Shown one piece after another: positions 1-5,335 of a DNA stretch of 6,989 nt (position 1 is the stretch's first letter; the number at the start of each line of letters is the position of its first letter). The notes below the pieces were generated by a model. It was not told the origin of the DNA. It saw only the letters and a program-made list of their open reading frames with translations, and ran no database searches. Source of the stretch: an uncultured Oscillibacter sp. (GTDB lineage: Bacteria > Bacillota > Clostridia > Oscillospirales > Oscillospiraceae); assembly GCA_910588175.1 (NCBI GenBank), contig CAJUQQ010000085.1, positions 1 through 6,989 on the forward strand, read 5' to 3'. Position numbers and translations under genes: made by a program.

Positions 1-15
1 TACCTCGTTTATATG

Positions 16-43
16 AAAAAGTCTGCCCCTCGGCAGACTTTTT
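16..43. terminator. Bidirectional intrinsic terminator, downstream of lplA
   Basis: A perfect hairpin: arm GTCTGCC (21-27), 4-nt loop (28-31), arm GGCAGAC (32-38), extended by five A:T pairs (16-20 with 39-43). Read on the minus strand, the GC stem is followed by TTTTT and lies just beyond the lplA stop codon, so it should end the gntR-lplA transcript. It also has a T tract on the plus strand and could end transcripts entering from the left edge of the window. Confidence 0.85.
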
Positions 44-53
44 CGACAGGCTG

Positions 54-80
54 AGCCGCATGTGTCAATCACATGCGGCT
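54..80. repeat. Hairpin containing the lplA stop codon in its loop
   Basis: Perfect 11-bp inverted repeat: AGCCGCATGTG (54-64) and CACATGCGGCT (70-80) around a 5-nt loop (65-69). The lplA stop codon (65-67 on the plus strand) lies in the loop, and the last lplA codons form one arm. No T tract follows it on the minus strand, so it is unlikely to terminate alone. It may protect the 3' end of the mRNA or assist the T-rich hairpin 10 nt further on. Confidence 0.7.
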
Positions 81-1090
81 TTACAATTGGAGCTCTGCCC
101 GTAAAACATGGTCTTTAAAATCTCTTCCTCCGTGATCCCTCCGAAATGGTCCTGGAGCGAATATCGCTCCAGCACCCTGGCCACGTCCACCCTACGGAAG
201 AGCACGCCCTCCAGAGCCTTCTCTAATGGGTCCAGAGAACAACGGGAGAGAAAATCCCCTCGGAACACGGCCCCAGTGATCCTCCCCTCTTTCACAGAAA
301 CCCGAACCTCCAGACTTCCGCCGTCCCAGCGCCGCTTATTCACCATGTCGTAGGCGGGCGAGCGTCCAAAGTTCCACTCCCAGGTGTCATAGCGGCTCCG
401 TTTCAGCGCCTCCACAGCCTCCAGCTCCTCCGGCATCAGGGCTCCGGCCACGACCCCCTCCCCCGCTAGGGCCGTTTTCAGGTACGCCCAAAAGGCCAGC
501 AGGTCCATATCCTCCCACAAGAAATCCCGGATGTTCCCTACCCGGCTCCGGACGGACTTGGTACTTTTGGAGCGGAATTTCTCCGGGTCCGCCCGCAGGG
601 CCCCGGCCACTTTATCCGGGTCTGTGTCAAACAGCAGCGTCCCATGGTGCAGGATCCGGCTGTTCAGCAGCCTCTGGGCCGTGCCGGAGACCTTCTTTCC
701 CCCCACCAGGATGTCGTTCCGCCCGGAGGCCTCCGCCTGGAGACCTAAGCCACGCAGTGCGTTGACCACTGGCTGGATAAAACGCTCCATGGACAGGTTC
801 TCCGCCTCCCTTGCGTCGGTGATGAAGGAGTAGTTCAAATTTCCCAGATCATGATACACCGCACCGCCGCCAGTGGTCCTCCTAACCACCCGGACGCCGT
901 GGGACTTCACAAAGGCGTGGTCGATCTCCTCCTCCGCATTCTGGTTCCGGCCAATCACCACCGTGTTGTCATTCTGCCAGAGGATGAGATAGTCCCCTTC
1001 TATCCGGTGGGCCAGCACATATTCCTCAAAAGCCAGGTTATAAGCGGGGTCCTGAGAACTCGTTTCCAAATAGATCACCTGTGCTCCCAT
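65..1090 (-). CDS. lplA: Lipoate-protein ligase A
   Basis: A 341-residue protein of the usual LplA length. It activates free lipoate with ATP to lipoyl-AMP and transfers it to the lysine of lipoyl domains; a cytoplasmic salvage enzyme. The N-terminal catalytic part shows RRTTGGGAVYHD (70-81), the lipoate/ATP-binding loop of the family, then GRND (123-126) and GGKKVSGTAQR (130-140), where K133 matches the catalytic lysine. HHGTLLFDTD (148-157) and YDTWEWNFGRSP (234-245) are also typical. About residues 255-341 form the C-terminal accessory domain of two-domain ligases. The ATG at 1088-1090 has a GAGGGG ribosome binding site (1097-1102) that overlaps the regulator's stop codon, so translation may be coupled. 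Its likely client is K43 of the E2 encoded at 3948-5318. A role as octanoyl transferase is less likely given the GGKKVSG motif and the C-terminal domain. Confidence 0.93.
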   Translation of the reverse strand: MGAQVIYLETSSQDPAYNLAFEEYVLAHRIEGDYLILWQNDNTVVIGRNQNAEEEIDHAFVKSHGVRVVRRTTGGGAVYHDLGNLNYSFITDAREAENLSMERFIQPVVNALRGLGLQAEASGRNDILVGGKKVSGTAQRLLNSRILHHGTLLFDTDPDKVAGALRADPEKFRSKSTKSVRSRVGNIRDFLWEDMDLLAFWAYLKTALAGEGVVAGALMPEELEAVEALKRSRYDTWEWNFGRSPAYDMVNKRRWDGGSLEVRVSVKEGRITGAVFRGDFLSRCSLDPLEKALEGVLFRRVDVARVLERYSLQDHFGGITEEEILKTMFYGQSSNCKAACD

Positions 1091-1100
1091 GTCTCCCCCC

Positions 1101-1775
1101 TCAAGACTGAACGCCCCGGATAAATCCGTCCATCAATCCGCTCAAGTGCTCCTCGATGGTGGCGGCCGCCGCTTTTATGTCCCGGACGGCAATCTCTCCC
1201 ACTAGACGCTGGTGTCCCCGCTGGAGCTGCTTCAGACTCTCCGCATCCGTCAGAGCGGAGACGCTGAACCAGTTGCGCATGTTACACTGCTCCCACAGGC
1301 GCAGCAGCACTTGGTTTCCCGTGGCGTCGATGATGGCCCGATGAAAATCCGCGTCCCGCTCGGTGAACGTTCGTAGGTCTCCCTGCCGGGCGCAGCCATC
1401 CATCTCACCCAAGATTTCCCGGAGCCTGTCCGTTAGCTTTTCCAGGTCTCCGTCCGATAATTCCCCGATGGCGTCCCGGATGCTCTTGGACTCCAGGCAG
1501 ATGCGGACGCTGTAGTTATCCCGGATATCCTTTTCCGTCAGCGTTCGAACCCTGGATCCTTTGAAGGGCACTGTCTCCACCAAGCCTTGCGCCTCCAAGT
1601 CCCGGATTGCCTCCCGAACAGGGCCCTGGGAAACACCCAGTTCCCTGGCCCAGAAGGTTTCGATGATCTTATCGCCTGGGTGAAGCTCCCCCGCGAAAAT
1701 AGCCTCTCGGATGGCGCTGCGGATCTCCTCCCGGAACACCTTGCGCTGGGGAGGCAAGGCGTTGACTCTCTCCAT
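1101..1775 (-). CDS. GntR-family transcriptional regulator, FadR/FCD subfamily
   Basis: A 224-residue cytoplasmic DNA-binding protein. Residues about 13-78 form the GntR winged helix, with the helix-turn-helix at ARELGVSQGPVREAIRDLE (43-61) and the wing near GLVETVPFKGSRV. Residues about 84-212 are an all-helical FCD ligand domain. D141, H145 (DADFH), H188 and H210 have the spacing of the metal-binding residues in this family, whose ligands are often small carboxylic acids. The ATG at 1773-1775 is preceded by AAGGTGG (1782-1788 on the plus strand, minus sense) with a 6-nt spacer. The gene diverges from the dehydrogenase operon, and palindromes lie on both promoters, so autoregulation plus control of the operon is the natural inference, most likely repression. 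The ligand is unknown; acetoin, pyruvate or lactate are guesses only. No specific gene symbol is justified. Confidence 0.92.
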   Translation of the reverse strand: MERVNALPPQRKVFREEIRSAIREAIFAGELHPGDKIIETFWARELGVSQGPVREAIRDLEAQGLVETVPFKGSRVRTLTEKDIRDNYSVRICLESKSIRDAIGELSDGDLEKLTDRLREILGEMDGCARQGDLRTFTERDADFHRAIIDATGNQVLLRLWEQCNMRNWFSVSALTDAESLKQLQRGHQRLVGEIAVRDIKAAAATIEEHLSGLMDGFIRGVQS

Positions 1776-1790
1776 ATCGAACCACCTTAT

Positions 1791-1806
1791 AAATAATTGA
1801 TAATTT
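1791..1806. promoter_or_regulatory. Putative GntR operator 1 (regulator promoter side)
   Basis: The site reads AAATAATTGATAATTT, an imperfect palindrome around a central TG (1798-1799), with one of seven base pairs broken. It matches the second site at 1902-1917 in 15 of 16 bases. It begins next to the -10 box of the minus-strand promoter and covers its expected start point near 1801, so a bound protein would block regulator transcription. A wider inverted repeat, CCTTATAA (1785-1792) and TTATAAGG (1809-1816), encloses it. Assigning it to this GntR protein is inference. Confidence 0.65.
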
Positions 1807-1807
1807 T

Positions 1808-1836
1808 ATTATAAGGTCCGGCCCTCGGAAAGTCAA
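1808..1836 (-). promoter_or_regulatory. Sigma-A-type promoter of the gntR-lplA operon
   Basis: On the minus strand a TTGACT -35 (1831-1836) and a perfect TATAAT -10 (1808-1813) are separated by exactly 17 bp. Transcription would start near 1801, giving a leader of about 25 nt before the regulator's ATG. This is close to consensus, so the promoter should be strong unless repressed; the adjoining palindrome offers a means of repression. Confidence 0.82.
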
Positions 1837-1875
1837 CCGTCCCCGGACTTTTCACATATCCCACAAGAGAGCGTT

Positions 1876-1892
1876 TCATATTTCGTCATATT
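1876..1892. repeat. Two TCATATT direct repeats spaced 10 bp
   Basis: TCATATT occurs at 1876-1882 and again at 1886-1892, exactly one helical turn apart, about 50-65 bp upstream of the predicted start of the dehydrogenase operon. The second copy lies in the AT-rich stretch just upstream of the -35. It could be part of an UP element or a binding site for an activator. The repeats are short, so chance is possible. Confidence 0.35.
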
Positions 1893-1896
1893 ATAA

Positions 1897-1922
1897 ATTA
1901 TAAATTATTGATAATTTATAAT
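1897..1922. promoter_or_regulatory. Putative GntR operator 2 (dehydrogenase promoter side)
   Basis: A perfect 12-bp inverted repeat, ATTATAAATTAT (1897-1908) and ATAATTTATAAT (1911-1922), around a central TG. Its 16-bp core AAATTATTGATAATTT (1902-1917) is nearly identical to the site at 1791-1806; the centres are 111 bp apart. The -35 box TTGATA of the operon promoter lies within the palindrome, so binding should exclude RNA polymerase. The TTATAAA motif is also directly repeated at 1891-1897 and 1898-1904, which may extend the site. Confidence 0.75.
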
Positions 1923-1936
1923 CGATGTGCTAAAAT
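1908..1936 (+). promoter_or_regulatory. Sigma-A-type promoter of the dehydrogenase operon
   Basis: TTGATA (-35, 1908-1913) and TAAAAT (-10, 1931-1936) are separated by 17 bp, with an extended -10 TG at 1928-1929. The predicted start is near 1943, about 27 nt before the E1 alpha start codon. The DNA at about 1883-1907 is very AT-rich and could serve as an UP element. I see no -24/-12 (sigma-54) element, which many known acetoin operons use. Confidence 0.8.
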
Positions 1937-1954
1937 GAAAGCATCTTGAAAAGC

Positions 1955-1960
1955 GGAGGT
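1955..1960 (+). promoter_or_regulatory. Ribosome binding site fixing the E1 alpha start
   Basis: GGAGGT, 9 nt before the ATG at 1970. It lies inside the longer reading frame that could begin with TTG at 1946, and it shows that the ATG at 1970 is the real start. The TTG has no such site and falls within 3 nt of the predicted transcription start. Confidence 0.9.
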
Positions 1961-1969
1961 GTCCCTTCT

Positions 1970-2935
1970 ATGATCGACAAACAAACCGGTCTTTGGATTT
2001 ACAACAAGATGAATGAGATCCGGGACTTCGAGGAGACAGCGTGGACGCTGTTCACGGAGAACAAGCTCCGGGGCTCCGTCCACCTCTACACCGGCGAGGA
2101 GGCCGTGGCGGCATCCGTGTGCGCCCAATTGACGGACGAGGACCTGATCGCCTCCACCCACCGGGGCCACGGCCACTGCATCGCCAAGGGGGCAGAGCTG
2201 GACCGGGCCCTGGCGGAGCTGATGGGCAAGTCCGACGGCTACTGCAAGGGCCGCAGCGGTTCCATGCACATCGCGGACTTCTCCAAGGGCAACCTGGGAG
2301 CCAATGCCATCGTAGGCGGCGGCATCCCCATCGCTACCGGCGGGGCCCTGGCCCTGAAGATGCAGAAAAAGCCCAACGTGGCGGTGGCCTTCTTCGGCGA
2401 CGGCGCCAGCAATCAGGGCACCTTCCACGAGTCCATCAACCTGGCCGCCGTGTGGAAGCTCCCCTGCGTCTACGTAGTGGAGAACAACCAGTTCGGCATG
2501 ACGGTCCCCGTGTGGCAGTCCACCTCCGTGGAGGACATCTCCGTCCGGGGCGCAGCCTACGGCATCCCTGGAGAGACCGTGGACGGCAACGATGTGGTGG
2601 CCGTGTATGAAGCCTTCGCCCGGGCCAAGGAGCGGGCCCTCAAGGGCGAGGGACCCAGCATCATCGAATGCAAGACCTACCGCTGGCGGGGCCACTGGAC
2701 CGGCGACCCGGAGGTCTACCGCACCTGGGAGGAAGTGGAGGACTGGCGGCAGAACCGGGACCCCATCAAGCGCTTCCGGGAATACCTGATCAAGCACAAG
2801 CTGGCTTCCAAAAAGGAGCTGGACGAGATCGACGAGGCCGCTACCAGGAAGATGGAAGCCGCCGTGGAGTTCGCCATGAACAGCCCGGAGCCCGATCCGG
2901 CCCATGTTCTGGACGACGTGTTCTATGAAGGGTAA
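1970..2935 (+). CDS. acoA: Thiamine diphosphate-dependent dehydrogenase E1 alpha subunit (acetoin dehydrogenase type)
   Basis: A 321-residue E1 alpha subunit. With E1 beta it binds thiamine diphosphate and Mg2+, cleaves or decarboxylates the substrate and reductively acylates the E2 lipoyl arm. The cofactor motif runs from GDGASNQG (143-150) to ENNQFG (171-176). STHRGHGHCIAKG (62-74), GSMHIAD (97-103) and LGANAIVGGG (109-118) are typical of AcoA and the related pyruvate enzymes. The stretch TYRWRGHWTGDPEVYR (236-251) lacks the serine-containing GHSMSDP loop of classical pyruvate dehydrogenase E1 alpha, which favours the acetoin-type branch. No signal or membrane segment is visible. It is the first gene of the operon, and its stop codon adjoins the E1 beta ribosome binding site. 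The family assignment is firm; acetoin as substrate is inference, and pyruvate or a branched 2-oxoacid remains possible. Confidence 0.93.
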   Translation: MIDKQTGLWIYNKMNEIRDFEETAWTLFTENKLRGSVHLYTGEEAVAASVCAQLTDEDLIASTHRGHGHCIAKGAELDRALAELMGKSDGYCKGRSGSMHIADFSKGNLGANAIVGGGIPIATGGALALKMQKKPNVAVAFFGDGASNQGTFHESINLAAVWKLPCVYVVENNQFGMTVPVWQSTSVEDISVRGAAYGIPGETVDGNDVVAVYEAFARAKERALKGEGPSIIECKTYRWRGHWTGDPEVYRTWEEVEDWRQNRDPIKRFREYLIKHKLASKKELDEIDEAATRKMEAAVEFAMNSPEPDPAHVLDDVFYEG

Positions 2936-2949
2936 GGGGGTACAAGGAA

Positions 2950-3930
2950 ATGGCTAAACTGAGTTACGCGCAGGCGATTTGCCAGGTCATCGCCGAGGAG
3001 ATGCGTCGGGACGAGCGGGTCTTCGTCATGGGCGAGGACGTGGAGAAGCTGGGCGGCGTCTTCGGCACCACCAGGGACCTCTATAAGGAATTTGGCACCG
3101 ACCGCATCCGCAACACCCCCATCTCCGAGTCCGCCATCGTGGGTGCCGCGGTGGGCGCGGCATCCACCGGCATGCGTCCCGTAGCGGAGCTGATGTACTG
3201 GGACTTCGCCTTCGTGGCGGCGGACCAGATCTTCAACCAGATGGCAAAAACCCGCTACGTCTTCGGCGGCAACGCCAAGCTGCCCATCGTTCTGCGTAGC
3301 CAGCAGGGCACCGGCCGGGGCAACGCCGCCACCCACTCTCAGTCCCTGGAGAGCATCTTCATGCACATTCCGGGCCTGAAAGTCGCCTGTCCCTCCACCC
3401 CCGCCGAGGCGGCGGGCCTCCTCCGCACCGCCATCCGGGACGACAACCCGGTCTGCTTCTTCGAGCACAAGGCTCTCTACATCACCAAGGGTGAGGTCCC
3501 CGACGATCCGGAATTTATGATCCCCTTCGGCAAAGCGGACGTGAAGCGGGAAGGCACGGACGTGACCATCGTCGCGAACCTTCTCTACGTCAGTCGGGCC
3601 CTGGAAGCGGCGGACAAGCTGGCCAAGGACGGCATTTCCGCCGAGGTCATCGACCCCCGGACGCTGGTGCCCTTTGACTACGACACCATCGCGGACAGCG
3701 TGAAGAAGACGGGCCGTCTGGTGGTGGTCCACGAGGCCCATCAGAACAACGGCTGGGGTGCCCAGGTGGTGTCCCAGGTGGGACGGATGGTTTTCCCGTA
3801 TCTGGACGCCGCTCCGCTGCACATCGGCGCGAAAGCCTGTCCCCTGCCCTTCAACCCCGGCCTGGAGGCGGCGGTTATCCCCAGCGTAAAGGAAATCGTG
3901 GATGCCTGCAAAGCGGCCTGCTACCGCTGA
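2950..3930 (+). CDS. acoB: Dehydrogenase complex E1 beta subunit (acetoin dehydrogenase type)
   Basis: A 326-residue transketolase-like beta subunit of normal length. It completes the thiamine diphosphate site at the alpha-beta interface and contacts E2. E60 in RNTPISE (54-60) matches the glutamate that activates the cofactor, and H129 in ATHSQSLESIFMHIPGLKV (127-145) matches the conserved active-site histidine. PSTPAEAAGLLRTAI and FFEHKALY follow as in AcoB and PdhB. The C-terminal transketolase domain covers about residues 200-320, including VIDPRTLVPFDYDTI and VVHEAHQNNGWGAQV, and ends with the usual LPFNPGLEAAVIPSVKEIV. It starts 14 nt after E1 alpha, with the ribosome binding site AGGGGGT (2935-2941) overlapping that gene's stop codon, as expected for balanced synthesis of the two chains. 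Confidence 0.94.
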   Translation: MAKLSYAQAICQVIAEEMRRDERVFVMGEDVEKLGGVFGTTRDLYKEFGTDRIRNTPISESAIVGAAVGAASTGMRPVAELMYWDFAFVAADQIFNQMAKTRYVFGGNAKLPIVLRSQQGTGRGNAATHSQSLESIFMHIPGLKVACPSTPAEAAGLLRTAIRDDNPVCFFEHKALYITKGEVPDDPEFMIPFGKADVKREGTDVTIVANLLYVSRALEAADKLAKDGISAEVIDPRTLVPFDYDTIADSVKKTGRLVVVHEAHQNNGWGAQVVSQVGRMVFPYLDAAPLHIGAKACPLPFNPGLEAAVIPSVKEIVDACKAACYR

Positions 3931-3947
3931 GAAAGGAACTCTGACTT

Positions 3948-5318
3948 ATGGCGACTATTGTCATCATGCCCAAGCAGGGCCTCATGATGGAGGAGGGCAC
4001 CATTACCAGCTGGCTGAAAAAAGAGGGCGAGGCCGTCACCGTCGGCGAGCCCCTCTTCGAGATGGAGACCGACAAGCTGACCATTACCATGGACGCGGAG
4101 GCCTCCGGCACCCTGCTGAAAATCATCCACCCCGAGGGGGACATGGTGCCCATTACCCAGCCCATCGCCGTCCTGGGCCAGCCCGGGGAGGATATCTCCG
4201 TCCTTCTGGGCGGCGGGGCCGCCCCCGCGAAAGCCGCCGCTCCGGCGGAAGCGGTTCCTGCTCAGGCTGCGGAAGCGCCCGCCGCCCCCGCCGTGGAGCG
4301 GGCTCCCGGCGAACGGGTTTTCTCCTCTCCCCGAGCGCGGCTCCGGTCGGAGGAAAACGGCGTGGACATCGCCGCCGTCCCCGGCTCCGGCCCCGAGGGA
4401 CTGGTCATCGAACGGGATGTGAACGCCTACATGGTGAACAAGCCTGCCGTCACCCCTCTGGCGGCAAGCCTGGCGAAGGCCCAAGGTGTGGACCTGTCCG
4501 GCTTGACCGGCACCGGCAGGGGTGGAAAGATCACCACCACAGACCTGCCCGGTGCGGTCCCTGTTGCGGCTCCCGCCGCTCAGGAGGCACCCGCCGCCGT
4601 CCAGCAGATGGCTTCTGTCCAGCAGACCCGGGGCACCCACACGGAAAAAATGTCCGGCATGCGCAAGGCAATTTCCCGGAACATGCTGGCCAGCAAGGAA
4701 ACCAACGCCCAGACGAACCACCGGATCAAAGTGGATATGACCGCCGCCATCGCCCTGCGGAAGCAGTACAAGGACCTTGGGATCAAAGTCTCCTACAACG
4801 ACATCATCGTCCGGGCCTGCGCCAAGGCCCTGGCGGATATGCCTATTGTCAACGCCTCCGTGGACGGCGATGACATCATGTACCACGACTATGTAAATGT
4901 GGGAACCGCCGTCTCCGTCCCCGGCGGACTGATCGTCCCGGTCATCAAGGACGCGGACATCGTCGGCCTCAGTGGTATCGCCGTCCGGTCCGCCGAGCTC
5001 ATCGAAAAGGCCCGGGACGGGAAGCTCGCCGATGCGGACTACCACGGCGGCACCTTCACGGTCTCGTCTCTCGGCATGTTCGACCTGGATGACTTCGTGG
5101 CCATCATCAATCCGCCGGAGTCCGCCATCCTGGCCGTGGGCAAGATCGCCAAGACCCCGGTGGTGGTTACCGATGAAGTGGGAGAGGACGCGATTGTTAT
5201 CAAGTCCATGTGCGCTTTATGCTTGAGCTACGACCACCGGATCATCGACGGAGCCGAGGCGGCGAAGTTCTTGCAGAAGGTAAAGAACTACCTGCAGAAC
5301 CCTGTGCTGCTGATTTAA
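3948..5318 (+). CDS. acoC: Dihydrolipoamide acetyltransferase E2 with one lipoyl and two E3-binding domains
   Basis: A 456-residue E2 core subunit that carries the acyl group on lipoate and transfers it to CoA. Residues 1-78 form the lipoyl domain, with the lipoylated K43 in METDKLTI. An Ala/Pro-rich linker (about 88-120) leads to two peripheral-subunit-binding domains: one at about 123-161 (SSPRARLRSEENGVDI, then GSGPEGLVIERDV) and one at about 167-203 (VTPLAASLAKAQGVDL, then GTGRGGKITTTDL). After a second Ala/Pro linker comes the catalytic domain (about 231-456), with TVSSLGMFDLDDFVAIINPP and the active-site motif YDHRIIDGA, in which H430 and D434 are the expected catalytic pair. Most bacterial E2 chains have one E3/E1-binding domain, so the tandem pair is notable. 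The ATG follows GAAAGGA (3931-3937) by 10 nt. The class is secure; acetyl as the acyl group is inferred. Confidence 0.94.
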   Translation: MATIVIMPKQGLMMEEGTITSWLKKEGEAVTVGEPLFEMETDKLTITMDAEASGTLLKIIHPEGDMVPITQPIAVLGQPGEDISVLLGGGAAPAKAAAPAEAVPAQAAEAPAAPAVERAPGERVFSSPRARLRSEENGVDIAAVPGSGPEGLVIERDVNAYMVNKPAVTPLAASLAKAQGVDLSGLTGTGRGGKITTTDLPGAVPVAAPAAQEAPAAVQQMASVQQTRGTHTEKMSGMRKAISRNMLASKETNAQTNHRIKVDMTAAIALRKQYKDLGIKVSYNDIIVRACAKALADMPIVNASVDGDDIMYHDYVNVGTAVSVPGGLIVPVIKDADIVGLSGIAVRSAELIEKARDGKLADADYHGGTFTVSSLGMFDLDDFVAIINPPESAILAVGKIAKTPVVVTDEVGEDAIVIKSMCALCLSYDHRIIDGAEAAKFLQKVKNYLQNPVLLI

Positions 5319-5329
5319 GGGAGGGGGAG
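5319..5329 (+). promoter_or_regulatory. Ribosome binding site fixing the E3 start
   Basis: A purine run GGGAGGGGGAG begins directly after the E2 stop codon and ends 6 nt before the ATG at 5336. It decides in favour of this ATG over an in-frame ATG at 5210 that would overlap the E2 gene by about 110 nt and add 42 residues unlike any E3. Confidence 0.88.
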
Positions 5330-5335
5330 TACCGT

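Noticed and set aside
1816..1848. GTCCGG (1816-1821) and CCGGAC (1843-1848) inverted repeat between the promoters
   Set aside because: Six-bp arms separated by 21 nt are easily expected by chance and match neither operator.
1935..1948. Possible catabolite-responsive (cre) element, TGAAAGCATCTTGA, at the operon start
   Set aside because: It differs from the cre consensus at three conserved positions, including the central CG, so I do not call it.
1946..1969. TTG start that would lengthen E1 alpha by eight residues
   Set aside because: The GGAGGT ribosome binding site lies inside this extension, and the TTG falls next to the predicted transcription start; the ATG at 1970 fits better.
1916..2905. 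Long open frames on the minus strand opposite the E1 alpha, E1 beta and E2 genes (also 2923-3822 and 3921-5045)
   Set aside because: They are antisense shadows caused by GC-rich third positions in strongly supported genes. They lack recognisable domains and consist of His/Gly/Asp-rich translations.
4197..4313. Repetitive Ala/Pro-coding segment in E2
   Set aside because: It is the ordinary flexible linker after the lipoyl domain, not a tandem DNA repeat.
5210..5335. Upstream in-frame ATG that would lengthen E3 by 42 residues
   Set aside because: The extension is the E2 gene read in another frame; a strong ribosome binding site and the standard E3 N-terminus support the ATG at 5336.
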